From Marinobacter sp. LA51 (lineage in GTDB: Bacteria; Pseudomonadota; Gammaproteobacteria; Pseudomonadales; Oleiphilaceae), in the NCBI RefSeq assembly GCF_030297175.1, contig NZ_AP028070.1:3224001-3288000 (forward strand): a DNA stretch of 64,000 bases, written 5' to 3'. The notes under the pieces were generated by a model, which worked only from the letters and a program-made list of their open reading frames with translations, made no database searches and was not told the origin of the DNA. The first letter of the stretch is position 1; each line of letters opens with the position of its first letter. Below are positions 53,630 through 64,000 of the stretch, piece after piece. A program made the position numbers and the translations under genes.

Positions 53630-55243
53630 ATGAATGACGAAAGCCAGAAAGAGAAACTCAGGCAACATTTCGCACGACGTGTAACAACCCAGGCGCGGGT
53701 TGTACTGGACACCTGGCAGGAGATTCACAAGGACCGCAACCTGGCTGGCGCTTTGCGAGATGAGTTTGCGGCGGCAACCGATAAGCTGGTGCGCTACGCC
53801 CAGCGCTTTGAAATGACCAGCCACGCCGAGGCCGGCACCCAGATTCTGGAATTATTGAAGGACTGGCAGGCCAATTCGCCACTGGAAGATGATCTTGAGC
53901 GCCCAATCCAGGACGCCATTGAATCGCTGTCCCGAAGCACCCTGCGTCGCACCGATCAGGAGAACACCGAAGCGCCGCACCAGTTCCGTCGCACACCGGT
54001 GTACATTGCCTTAGCTAATGAGGAGATGGCTGTCCGGCTGATCCGCCAGCTTGAATTCTTTGGCTTCCGAGCGGAAGCGTTTACCTCAGCAGAGAAGCTT
54101 ATAGACGCCTGCGCCCTGCACAAGCCCGAAACCATCCTGATGGATGTGAATTTCAGCGGTGTTGTGAACGCGGGCATTGCCACCATTGAGCAACTGCAGG
54201 AGCGCCACGACACACCCATCCCCATCATCTTTGTGAGCGACGAGGACGGCAGCATTGAGACCCGGTTACGAGCCTCTCGTTGTGGCGGCGAAGAGTTTTT
54301 CTACCCGGCGGTCGATCCCGGCCAGCTGATTGAAAAGATCGAAACCTACACCCACGGCAATTCCGTCGAGCCCTACAAGGTGCTGGTGCTGGACGATTCC
54401 CGGGCTCAGGCCAAGTACATGGAAACCGTGCTGCGCAAGGCCGGCATGACCGCCCACATCATCACCGACCCGCTGCAGATCATTCATGCCCTGGAGGAGT
54501 TCTCCCCGGAGATCATCATTCTCGACATGTACATGCCCGGCTGCACCGGTATGGAGATCGCCCGGGTAATTCGCCAACAGGATCGCTTCCACAGTGTGCC
54601 GATCATTTACCTGTCAGCCGAAGAAGACGTGACCAAACAGCTGCATGCCATGAGCCTGGGTGGCGACGACTTCCTGACCAAACCCATTGATCCCAAGCAT
54701 CTGGTTTCTACCATCCACAACCGGGGGCGGCGGGCCCGTTCGCTGCTCGCCCTGATGATTCGTGACAGCCTGACTGGCCTGTACAACCACACTCACACTC
54801 TGCACCTGCTGGAGCAGGAAATCGTGCGAGCCCGGCAGAAAGAGCAGTCGTTGTGCTTTGTCATGCTCGACATCGATTACTTCAAGAAAGTGAACGACAC
54901 CTTTGGCCACCCCATAGGTGACCGCGTGTTGCGCAGTCTTTCGATGTTCCTCAAACAACGTCTGCGCAAGACCGACCATATCGGACGCTACGGCGGCGAG
55001 GAATTCGCCATCATCCTGCCCGATACCCGGCCCAGCGATGCCCGCAACGTGCTTAACGAAATTCGCGAGCGCTTTTCCGAGTTACTGCAGCCCGCGGGTG
55101 ATCGCGAGTTCAATGTCACCTTTAGCTGTGGCGTTGCCAGCTGGGACAATGAAAGCTCACAAGCCCTGTGCGAACGCGCCGACCGTGCGCTCTACTCCTC
55201 CAAGGAACAGGGGCGCAACTGCGTCACACTGGCTGAGACATAA
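53630..55243 (+). CDS. Dual-receiver diguanylate cyclase
   Basis: The 537-residue cytoplasmic protein has an N-terminal helical (Hpt-like) region without a clear phospho-His, a first receiver (about 123-240, Asp172), and a second receiver (about 248-365) with phospho-acceptor Asp299 (IIILDMYMPG). A C-terminal GGDEF domain has an intact active site GGEEF (455-459) and an inhibitory I-site RKTD (446-449). It should make c-di-GMP when phosphorylated. It diverges from the LapD-like receptor and may feed it. Confidence 0.9.
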   Translation: MNDESQKEKLRQHFARRVTTQARVVLDTWQEIHKDRNLAGALRDEFAAATDKLVRYAQRFEMTSHAEAGTQILELLKDWQANSPLEDDLERPIQDAIESLSRSTLRRTDQENTEAPHQFRRTPVYIALANEEMAVRLIRQLEFFGFRAEAFTSAEKLIDACALHKPETILMDVNFSGVVNAGIATIEQLQERHDTPIPIIFVSDEDGSIETRLRASRCGGEEFFYPAVDPGQLIEKIETYTHGNSVEPYKVLVLDDSRAQAKYMETVLRKAGMTAHIITDPLQIIHALEEFSPEIIILDMYMPGCTGMEIARVIRQQDRFHSVPIIYLSAEEDVTKQLHAMSLGGDDFLTKPIDPKHLVSTIHNRGRRARSLLALMIRDSLTGLYNHTHTLHLLEQEIVRARQKEQSLCFVMLDIDYFKKVNDTFGHPIGDRVLRSLSMFLKQRLRKTDHIGRYGGEEFAIILPDTRPSDARNVLNEIRERFSELLQPAGDREFNVTFSCGVASWDNESSQALCERADRALYSSKEQGRNCVTLAET

Positions 55244-55252
55244 GCCCAAGAA

Positions 55253-55285
55253 GAGCCGGGCAGGCCCTCTGAACCTGCCCGGCTC
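55253..55285 (+). terminator. Hairpin after the diguanylate cyclase gene
   Basis: GAGCCGGGCAGG (55253-55264) pairs perfectly with CCTGCCCGGCTC (55274-55285), a 12-bp GC-rich stem 10 bp past the stop codon. Only a weak T content follows, so termination may be incomplete. Confidence 0.6.
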
Positions 55286-55517
55286 CGTATTCCCCCTATG
55301 AAACCAACGTCGTATAGCGCTAAGCGCCACCCTTCACGACAATGATTGTCATCAACGGAAAGATCCCGTTTCGGTTTTCAGCCTTTTTTTACGACCAATG
55401 GACAACATGGATGATTGTCAAAAAGTATTGATCTGAATGAAACAAGCACGCACCATTATGGGAACGTGCTGTTATTTTCGGCGATCCTGTAAAAAAGACA
55501 TCAAGGCAGACTGAACC

Positions 55518-55958
55518 ATGTCGACAATTCTCGTGCTCCATGGCCCGAACCTGAACATGCTCGGAACCCGCGAGCCCGAGGTCTATGGCCACGAGACTCT
55601 GAACGACATCGACGATCGACTGCGACAACAAGCGGCAGACCTAGGACATCATCTGCTCCACCTGCAGTCCAACGCCGAGTATGAGTTGATCGAACGGATT
55701 CATGAAGCAAGGGCCGAAGGCGTGGATTACATCCTTATCAATCCGGCCGCGTTCACCCACACCAGCATTGCCCTCCGGGATGCGATGCTGGCGTCGGGCA
55801 TCCCCTTCATTGAAGTGCATCTTTCCAATGTCCATGCGCGGGAATCGTTCCGCCATCACTCGTATTTTTCCGATATCGCCGATGGCGTTATCTGTGGGCT
55901 GGGTAGCCAGGGGTACGACCTTGCCCTCCAGGCAGCCCTGCAGCGCATTCACCGATAG
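55518..55958 (+). CDS. aroQ: AroQ, type II 3-dehydroquinate dehydratase
   Basis: The 146-residue enzyme dehydrates dehydroquinate in the shikimate pathway. Motifs are [19 protein letters not shown], the active-site [19 protein letters not shown], and [18 protein letters not shown]. It is followed 27 bp later by accB, the usual aroQ-accB-accC order. The 274-bp region upstream holds no other gene. Confidence 0.96.
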   Translation: MSTILVLHGPNLNMLGTREPEVYGHETLNDIDDRLRQQAADLGHHLLHLQSNAEYELIERIHEARAEGVDYILINPAAFTHTSIALRDAMLASGIPFIEVHLSNVHARESFRHHSYFSDIADGVICGLGSQGYDLALQAALQRIHR

Positions 55959-55985
55959 ACCAGACATAACGGGACTGGATTAACT

Positions 55986-56447
55986 ATGGATATTCGCAAA
56001 GTCAAAAAACTGATCGAACTGCTTGAAGAATCCGACGTCGAAGAGTTGGAGATTCACGAAGGAGACGATTCGGTTCGCATCTCCCGACGCCGCGAGCAGG
56101 TTGCCGGCACCCAGTACGTGAGCCATTACCCGGCTCCGGCGCCGCAATCAGCACCTGCCCAGGATTCTGCGCCCGCGCCGGCTCAGGAAAGCGCAGCACC
56201 CGCCGCACCCAGCGGACACTCCCTGAAGTCGCCGATGGTCGGCACTTTCTACCGCGCACCTTCACCCTCTGCGAAAGCATTTGTTGAAGTGGGCCAGTCT
56301 GTGAAAGCCGGTGAGGTTATCTGCATCGTTGAAGCGATGAAGATGATGAACCAGATCGAGGCCGACAAGAGCGGTACCGTCACGGAAATTCTGGTCGAGA
56401 ACGGCCAGCCGGTGGAGTTTGATCAGCCCCTGATCGTCATTTCCTGA
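55986..56447 (+). CDS. accB: AccB, biotin carboxyl carrier protein
   Basis: The 153-residue carrier of acetyl-CoA carboxylase begins [24 protein letters not shown] Pro/Ala-rich linker (about 50-80) leads to the biotinyl domain with the biotin lysine in [12 protein letters not shown]. The 'thumb' segment [16 protein letters not shown] is present. It is cotranscribed with accC 18 bp downstream. Confidence 0.96.
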   Translation: MDIRKVKKLIELLEESDVEELEIHEGDDSVRISRRREQVAGTQYVSHYPAPAPQSAPAQDSAPAPAQESAAPAAPSGHSLKSPMVGTFYRAPSPSAKAFVEVGQSVKAGEVICIVEAMKMMNQIEADKSGTVTEILVENGQPVEFDQPLIVIS

Positions 56448-56465
56448 ACTCGGTGATAGCTACTC

Positions 56466-57812
<1,347 letters not shown>

Positions 57813-57841
57813 CGTCCTGCATCGTCACCGCAGGAACCTCT

Positions 57842-58738
57842 ATGCCCTGGATACAACTACAGATCCCAGCTGACCCGGATAACGCCGATCAGCTGGAAGA
57901 TCTGCTCATGGAAATGGGCGCTGATGCCGTCTCCATGGAAGACGCCGCTGACCAACCACTGTACGAGCCCGATCCGGGCACCACACCACTGTGGAGTCAG
58001 ACGACGGTTACCGGGCTGTTCCAGTCCGACCGGGACATTGACCAACTGTGCGCCGATGTTCGAGATGCCTGGCACCAGGCCACTCAGCAAACCCTCCCCG
58101 ACATTGACGTCACCCTGGTCGAAGACAAGGACTGGGAACGGGCGTGGATGGACGATTTCGAGCCCCTGAAATTTGGCGAACGCCTATGGATCGTGCCCAG
58201 CTGGCACGATGCCCCGGACCCCGACGCCGCCAACCTGATGCTGGATCCCGGCCTGGCCTTCGGCACCGGGACCCATCCGACCACGGCCCTGTGCCTGGAG
58301 TGGCTCGACGGCCAGGACATGCAGAACCGGCAAGTGACCGATTATGGCTGCGGCTCCGGTATCCTCGGCCTGGCGGCCCTGTTGCTCGGTGCGGATCATG
58401 TGGTGGGTGTCGATACCGATCCCCAGGCGCTGGATGCCAGCCGCGAGAATGCCCGACGCAACGGCGTGGCCGATGACCGGCTCACCCTGTACCTGCCGGA
58501 AAACGAGCCCAACTCTGCAGTCGATGTCATGCTGGCCAACATTCTCGCCCAGCCCTTGATCGGCCTGGCACCGCACCTGGCCAAGCTGACCAAGCCCGGT
58601 GGCGACCTTGTCCTATCCGGAATCCTGTCCCATCAGGCCCGCGAAGTGATGGCGGCCTATGAACCCTGGTTCATCATGGACGAGCCCGAGCAACGCGAGG
58701 AATGGATACGCCTCACAGGACGGCGCCACAACGGATGA
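57842..58738 (+). CDS. prmA: PrmA, ribosomal protein L11 methyltransferase
   Basis: The 298-residue SAM enzyme trimethylates ribosomal protein L11. Motifs are DPGLAFGTGTHPTTALCLEWL, the SAM site VTDYGCGSGILGLAALLLGA, and VMLANILAQPLIGLAP. It is 29 bp after accC and probably in the same transcript. Confidence 0.95.
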   Translation: MPWIQLQIPADPDNADQLEDLLMEMGADAVSMEDAADQPLYEPDPGTTPLWSQTTVTGLFQSDRDIDQLCADVRDAWHQATQQTLPDIDVTLVEDKDWERAWMDDFEPLKFGERLWIVPSWHDAPDPDAANLMLDPGLAFGTGTHPTTALCLEWLDGQDMQNRQVTDYGCGSGILGLAALLLGADHVVGVDTDPQALDASRENARRNGVADDRLTLYLPENEPNSAVDVMLANILAQPLIGLAPHLAKLTKPGGDLVLSGILSHQAREVMAAYEPWFIMDEPEQREEWIRLTGRRHNG

Positions 58739-58799
58739 CGAACAGTGCCTTAGCGACTAAACTGCGCACTCGTAGCCCCGTCGCTTTCAGGAACAAAGC

Positions 58800-60032
58800 A
58801 TGACCTCGAGCAGCCTGCAGACCCAATGCCCAAAATGCGAGACCCGGTTCCGGGTAACGGATGAACAACTTGGTATCGCCAAGGGCAAGGTCCGCTGCGG
58901 GAACTGCTTGTCGGTATTCAACGCCATCGAGCATCAGGTGATGCCCCGGAGCAGCTCGAAGCCAGCAGCGGCTCAGCCCGAGCCGGAGACCTCCGGAGAT
59001 TATCGTACCCCTGAAGAAGACTTCGTCTTCGCCGACAACCCCGAGGAAGACGCCAGCGAAGGACCTTACGCCGGCACCAAGCTGACCTTCTCCGACGACG
59101 AACTCAGCGATAGCTTCCGCACCATGGATGACAAGCGTGGCAGCGACTTCCAGGATGCCGTGGACGACGGCACCACCAAAGACGCGGACGAAAGCTGGGC
59201 CGAGGCCATCCTGAATGAAACGGCCAAACCCGCCAGCAAGCCGGCACCTGAAGGCGAGCCTCCAGAAAAAGTCCAGGCCTCCGAACCAGAACCGGACGTT
59301 CCCACCGAAACCGCCGAGCCAAGCTTTGATCCGGGCATGACTTCGGACTTCGAGCCGGAACCCGAGACTAAGCCCGTCCAGACATCACCGGAAACCGAGC
59401 CACAAGACGACTTCTACGAACCATTTGGCAACGACACTGACTTTGACTTCGATGCCAGGGACGACCAGCTGAGCGAACCCATGGCTGCGACCCTGCCCTA
59501 CGACAACCTGCGCCGGGAACCGGTATCCGTTCGAGGCGACAACTCAGGCAAGCTGCGCACGGTCATATGGTCAGTGGTGGTGCTGTCGTTGATTGGCATC
59601 CTGGTGGCGCAAGTGGCCTGGTTCCAGTTTGACCGCCTCTCCTCTATCCCCGAGCTGCGCCCGTTCTACGAGAAAGGGTGCGCCATCGCCGGCTGTAAGC
59701 TGAAGCCGCTGATCAATGTCGATGCCATCCAGAGCCGCAAACTGGTCGTTCGAACCGATCCGGACAACCGCAGTCAGCTGGTGGTGAACGCGGTAATCAT
59801 CAACCGCGCCGACTTTGAACAGCCCTTCCCGGCCATCGCCCTGACCTTCTCCAACCTAAACGGCGATGTCGTGGCTCAAAGTATTTTCACGCCGGACGAG
59901 TACCTTGCCGGTGAAGGCCAGGGACTCAGCGCCATGCCCAAGGATACGCCGGTACGTATCGCCATCGAAATCCGCGATCCCGGCAAGGATGCAGTGAATT
60001 ACAACCTGAACTTCCGCCCCTATACGCCCTGA
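58800..60032 (+). CDS. Zinc-ribbon and DUF3426 domain membrane protein
   Basis: The 410-residue product begins with a zinc ribbon (CPKCETRFRVTDEQLGIAKGKVRCGNC, two CxxC pairs; residues 9-34). A long acidic, Pro-rich disordered stretch (about 50-240) leads to one transmembrane helix (about 255-275, VIWSVVVLSLIGILVAQVAWF) and a C-terminal DUF3426 domain. This MJ0042-type ribbon protein lies between prmA and dusB in many gammaproteobacteria. Function unknown. Confidence 0.9.
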   Translation: MTSSSLQTQCPKCETRFRVTDEQLGIAKGKVRCGNCLSVFNAIEHQVMPRSSSKPAAAQPEPETSGDYRTPEEDFVFADNPEEDASEGPYAGTKLTFSDDELSDSFRTMDDKRGSDFQDAVDDGTTKDADESWAEAILNETAKPASKPAPEGEPPEKVQASEPEPDVPTETAEPSFDPGMTSDFEPEPETKPVQTSPETEPQDDFYEPFGNDTDFDFDARDDQLSEPMAATLPYDNLRREPVSVRGDNSGKLRTVIWSVVVLSLIGILVAQVAWFQFDRLSSIPELRPFYEKGCAIAGCKLKPLINVDAIQSRKLVVRTDPDNRSQLVVNAVIINRADFEQPFPAIALTFSNLNGDVVAQSIFTPDEYLAGEGQGLSAMPKDTPVRIAIEIRDPGKDAVNYNLNFRPYTP

Positions 60033-60060
60033 TGTGATAAGCAAGTGTTTACTCAACAGT

Positions 60061-60192
60061 GAACCTCGATCGTCACCACGGAGAACAAAAGTCAACCAGA
60101 AAGCACGAAAAATAATCAGTTTTTTCGTGTTCCTGCCCCTTCAATCATGTCCCACCCGGCGGTATCATTAGCGCCCTTCGGAACCTCGATCG
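60061..60192 (+). repeat. 12-bp direct repeat GAACCTCGATCG, 120 bp apart, with AT-rich stem-loop between
   Basis: GAACCTCGATCG occurs at 60061-60072 and 60181-60192, exactly 120 bp apart, in the 225-bp leader before dusB-fis. Between them CACGAAAAA (60104-60112) pairs with TTTTTCGTG (60121-60129). They may be regulatory sites for the dusB-fis promoter; that is an inference. Confidence 0.5.
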
Positions 60193-60257
60193 ATTATTTA
60201 TTGAACAGTCGTTCGAATCCGACGCTTGCTAAACCCGCTGCGACACGGACTCAGATC

Positions 60258-61256
60258 ATGCTGCCGACGGCAAAAATCGGGCCGTACATCCTGCCCAACC
60301 CGCTCATTGTTGCGCCCATGGCCGGTGTGACAGACCGGCCGTTCCGACTGCTGTGCAGAAGGATGGGAGCAGGTCTTGCGGTATCGGAAATGGTCATAGC
60401 GGACAGCAGGCTCTGGCATACGCGAAAATCACAGACCCGACTCAACCACGACGGCGAGCCGGAGCCCCGATCGGTGCAGATTGCCGGGGGAGACCCGGAG
60501 ATGCTGGCCGACGCCGCCCGGCAAAACGCGAAGTTTGGCGCCCAGATCATCGACATCAACATGGGTTGTCCGGCCAAGAAGGTCTGTAACAAGGCCGCAG
60601 GCTCTGCCCTGATGAAAGATGAGGCACTGGTCAACGATATTCTGAAGGCGGTCGTGAACGCGGTGAACATCCCGGTCACGCTGAAAATGCGCACCGGCTG
60701 GGACCGGGACAACCGGAACGCCCCGATCATTGCCAGAATGGCCGAGGATGCCGGCATTCAGGCGCTGGCGATCCATGGTCGTACCCGGGCCGACAAATAC
60801 AATGGCGAGGCCGAGTACGACACCATCGCCGAGGTCAAATCCCGGGTCCAGATTCCGGTATTTGCCAATGGCGACATCACCACGCCAGAGCAGGCCCAAT
60901 CCGTGCTCAAGCACACCAGCGCCGATGGCCTGCTGATCGGCCGTGGTGCCCAGGGGCGGCCCTGGATCTTCCGGGAGATTCTTCACTTCCTGGAGACAGG
61001 AACACACTTGGCAGAGCCGCCTCTTGGCGAAGTGGAACGAATTCTGATCGAACACTTGGCTGAGCTGCACAGCTTCTACGGCGAAACCATGGGTGTTCGC
61101 ATCGCCAGAAAGCACGTGGGTTGGTACCTGCAGTCCCACGACCAGAACAAAGAGTTTCGCAAACGCTTCAACGCCATCGAAGACGCGGTGGAGCAGAAAG
61201 ACAGCATTCAACAGTATTTTTCAGGCTTACGAAATGGAGAGGTATTCGCAGCATGA
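60258..61256 (+). CDS. dusB: DusB, tRNA-dihydrouridine synthase B
   Basis: The 332-residue FMN enzyme reduces uridines in the tRNA D-loop. Signatures are [46 protein letters not shown] (active-site Cys), [10 protein letters not shown], and [11 protein letters not shown]. The start at [10 protein letters not shown] (60258) matches the family; the frame to 60147 adds non-conserved residues. It overlaps fis by 4 bp (ATGA), the classical dusB-fis operon. Confidence 0.94.
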   Translation: MLPTAKIGPYILPNPLIVAPMAGVTDRPFRLLCRRMGAGLAVSEMVIADSRLWHTRKSQTRLNHDGEPEPRSVQIAGGDPEMLADAARQNAKFGAQIIDINMGCPAKKVCNKAAGSALMKDEALVNDILKAVVNAVNIPVTLKMRTGWDRDNRNAPIIARMAEDAGIQALAIHGRTRADKYNGEAEYDTIAEVKSRVQIPVFANGDITTPEQAQSVLKHTSADGLLIGRGAQGRPWIFREILHFLETGTHLAEPPLGEVERILIEHLAELHSFYGETMGVRIARKHVGWYLQSHDQNKEFRKRFNAIEDAVEQKDSIQQYFSGLRNGEVFAA

Positions 61257-61570
61257 GCGCTGAGACTTTGGCACACGACAATCTAAGCACCCCAGCCAAT
61301 GAAGATATTCACCAGCTTCAGACCGTCAATGGCAGCGGCAACAGTGTCACCCTGCGTGACAGCGTGGAAGTTGCCCTGAAGAACTATTTCGCCCAGCTGG
61401 ACGGAGCGCCAGTAACCGAGGTCTATCAACTGGTACTGTCCGAGGTTGAGGCGCCGCTTTTGGAGCAGGTGATGAAATACACCCGCAACAACCAGACCAA
61501 GGCGTCGACCATGCTTGGGCTGAATCGCGGAACCCTCCGCAAGAAGCTGAAGCAGTACGGTCTGCTATAA
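61253..61570 (+). CDS. fis: Fis, nucleoid-associated regulator
   Basis: The 105-residue protein has the Fis C-terminal core: [72 protein letters not shown], with a helix-turn-helix at the end. The ATG overlaps the dusB stop. The longer open frame starting at 61121 is only overlap with dusB. A terminator hairpin follows. Confidence 0.96.
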   Translation: MSAETLAHDNLSTPANEDIHQLQTVNGSGNSVTLRDSVEVALKNYFAQLDGAPVTEVYQLVLSEVEAPLLEQVMKYTRNNQTKASTMLGLNRGTLRKKLKQYGLL

Positions 61571-61590
61571 TCCAGACACCCTGACTTGCT

Positions 61591-61622
61591 AAGGGCCTCC
61601 CGGAATGATTCGCGAGGCCCTT
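61591..61622 (+). terminator. Hairpin terminator after fis
   Basis: AAGGGCCTC (61591-61599) pairs perfectly with GAGGCCCTT (61614-61622), 20 bp past the fis stop, followed by ATTCGTTC. The T-tract is short. It separates fis from purH. Confidence 0.6.
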
Positions 61623-61653
61623 ATTCGTTCATCTCCAGCAAAGAAAGTGACTC

Positions 61654-63234
61654 ATGGTAAACCAGGCTAACTCCCCCGTCCGTCGCGCGTTGATCAGCGT
61701 CAGTGATAAAAGTGGCATCGTAGACTTCGGCCGCGCCCTGACCGAACGCGGAATCGAACTGCTTTCCACCGGAGGCACTTTCCGCCTCCTGAAGGAAAAC
61801 AACATTGCGGTGACCGAAGTATCCGACTACACCGGATTCCCGGAAATGATGGACGGCCGGGTTAAAACCCTGCATCCGAAAATTCATGGCGGGATTCTAG
61901 GTCGCCGGGGTACCGACGACACGGTTATGGGCGAGCACGGTATCAACCCGATCGACATGGTGGTGGTGAACCTGTACCCGTTCGAGGAAACCGTCGCCAA
62001 CCCGGACTGTGACCTGGCCACGGCCATCGAGAACATCGACATTGGCGGCCCCACCATGGTCCGCGCCGCTGCCAAAAACCACAACGACGTAGCCATTGTG
62101 GTCAACGCCTCGGATTACAGCCGGGTCCTGAAAGAGCTGGAAGAGAACGACGGTGAGCTGACTTACAGCACCCGCTTTGACCTCGCAGTTAAGGCCTTTG
62201 AACACACCGCTGGGTATGACGGCGCGATTGCCAACTACCTGGGCGGGCGCACACCGGACAACGACAACGCCGAGTTTCCACGCACCTTTAACACCCAGTT
62301 CGTGAAAGTCCAGGACATGCGCTACGGCGAGAACCCGCACCAGCGCGCCGCGTTCTACACCGAGCGCAATCCGAAGGAAGCCTGCATCGCCACGGCAAAA
62401 CAGCTGCAGGGCAAAGAATTGTCGTACAACAACGTGGCCGATACTGATGCCGCGCTGGAATGCGTTAAGCCCTTCGCCGACCCGGCCTGTGTGATCGTGA
62501 AGCACGCCAACCCCTGCGGTGTAGCCATTGGCACCGACATCCGTCAGGCCTACGATCTGGCCTTCGCCACCGATCCGACCTCCGCTTTTGGCGGCATCAT
62601 TGCGTTCAACCGTGAGCTGGACGCAGATACGGCCAAGGCCATCATCGACCGCCAGTTCGTTGAAGTTATCATTGCTCCGACCATCGCCCCCGAAGCGGTT
62701 GAGCTGGTAGCGGCGAAGAAGAATGTCCGTCTACTCGCGTGTGGTGAACTCAATGGCGAGCGAGCCCAGACTCTGGACTACAAACGGGTGACCGGTGGTC
62801 TGCTGGTACAGGATCGTGATCTCGGCATGGTTGCCATGGCCGACGTCAAAGTCGTGACCGAGCGCCAGCCCTCTGAAGCCGAACTCAACGACCTGCTGTT
62901 TGCCTGGGAAGTGGCCAAGTACGTCAAGTCCAACGCCATTGTCTACGCCAAGGCGGGCCGCACTATTGGTGTCGGCGCCGGCCAGATGAGCCGGGTCTAC
63001 AGTGCCAAGATCGCCGGTATCAAGGCCGCGGATGAGAACCTGGAAGTGAAGGGATCAGTGATGGCCTCAGACGCCTTCTTCCCGTTCCGGGATGGCATTG
63101 ATGCTGCTGCCAAGGCCGGGATCACCGCGGTGATTCAGCCGGGTGGCTCCATGCGCGACCAGGAAGTGATCGACGCTGCTAACGAGCATGGAATTGCCAT
63201 GGTATTCACCGGCATGCGCCATTTCCGTCACTGA
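61654..63234 (+). CDS. purH: PurH, bifunctional AICAR transformylase/IMP cyclohydrolase
   Basis: The 526-residue enzyme carries out the last two steps of IMP synthesis. The N-terminal MGS-like IMP cyclohydrolase ([30 protein letters not shown]) is followed by the transformylase domain ([37 protein letters not shown]). The C-terminus ends [10 protein letters not shown], as in the family. purD follows 27 bp later. Confidence 0.97.
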   Translation: MVNQANSPVRRALISVSDKSGIVDFGRALTERGIELLSTGGTFRLLKENNIAVTEVSDYTGFPEMMDGRVKTLHPKIHGGILGRRGTDDTVMGEHGINPIDMVVVNLYPFEETVANPDCDLATAIENIDIGGPTMVRAAAKNHNDVAIVVNASDYSRVLKELEENDGELTYSTRFDLAVKAFEHTAGYDGAIANYLGGRTPDNDNAEFPRTFNTQFVKVQDMRYGENPHQRAAFYTERNPKEACIATAKQLQGKELSYNNVADTDAALECVKPFADPACVIVKHANPCGVAIGTDIRQAYDLAFATDPTSAFGGIIAFNRELDADTAKAIIDRQFVEVIIAPTIAPEAVELVAAKKNVRLLACGELNGERAQTLDYKRVTGGLLVQDRDLGMVAMADVKVVTERQPSEAELNDLLFAWEVAKYVKSNAIVYAKAGRTIGVGAGQMSRVYSAKIAGIKAADENLEVKGSVMASDAFFPFRDGIDAAAKAGITAVIQPGGSMRDQEVIDAANEHGIAMVFTGMRHFRH

Positions 63235-63249
63235 TTCCGGACCAGCTAA

Positions 63250-64000
<751 letters not shown>

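Overview
The window is one continuous stretch of a gammaproteobacterial chromosome. It is probably Marinobacter or a close relative: gene order and protein types are pseudomonad-like (ubiE-ubiJ-ubiB, hisI-hisE-tatABC, pepP-ubiH-ubiI, dusB-fis-purH-purD), and a wax ester synthase/DGAT-type acyltransferase is present. The genus is an inference, since no rRNA or other marker is in the window. No tRNA, rRNA operon, insertion sequence, prophage or CRISPR array was seen.

Positions 1-16.2 kb hold a periplasmic quinoprotein alcohol-oxidation island. It contains pqqC (cut by the window edge), pqqB and pqqA; a NosR/NirI-type flavo-polyferredoxin; an ExaC-type aldehyde dehydrogenase; a PQQ alcohol dehydrogenase carrying the extra aspartate typical of lanthanide-dependent enzymes; a solute-binding protein; a c550-type cytochrome; and a four-gene PQQ-associated ABC system (binding protein, YVTN beta-propeller protein, ATPase, permease; pedABC-like). 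A second, NitT/TauT-type ABC importer of unknown substrate follows, then a LuxR-type response regulator. A hybrid histidine kinase (ErcS'/NahK-like), a FIST sensor protein and a porin occupy 16.3-21.0 kb. A short motif, CTTGGTAGTA, sits 118-141 bp upstream of the three oxidation genes, and looser copies lie in other promoters of the island; it may be the operator of the local two-component system.

Positions 21.3-27.0 kb carry transporters (EamA type, bile acid:sodium symporter type) and a lipid-related group: a WS/DGAT acyltransferase, an alpha/beta hydrolase, a helical FFLEE-like protein and a PHA-granule-region protein. Positions 27.1-38.7 kb are housekeeping: ubiquinone synthesis (ubiE-ubiJ-ubiB, and ubiH-ubiI with pepP and a UPF0149 gene), hisI-hisE, the Tat translocase, rsmE and a DUF808 membrane protein.

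Positions 38.8-42.0 kb form a zinc-responsive Zrg-like set (DUF2796 protein, DUF3299 protein, LolD-like ATPase, FtsX-like permease) with a Zur-like palindrome. The DUF3299 gene is inverted relative to the others. Positions 42.1-43.7 kb hold the zapB-like/zapA pair, 6S RNA, 5-formyl-THF cyclo-ligase and an unlisted 54-residue membrane ORF. Then come ilvA, rpiA and a lipoprotein whose eight repeats look like a closed eight-bladed beta-propeller.

Positions 48.5-55.2 kb encode an acyl-CoA dehydrogenase, pyrophosphatase, a DUF2333 protein, a LapD-like degenerate GGDEF/EAL receptor and, divergently, a dual-receiver diguanylate cyclase. The right end is core metabolism: aroQ-accB-accC-prmA, a zinc-ribbon protein, dusB-fis and purH-purD, with purD running off the edge.
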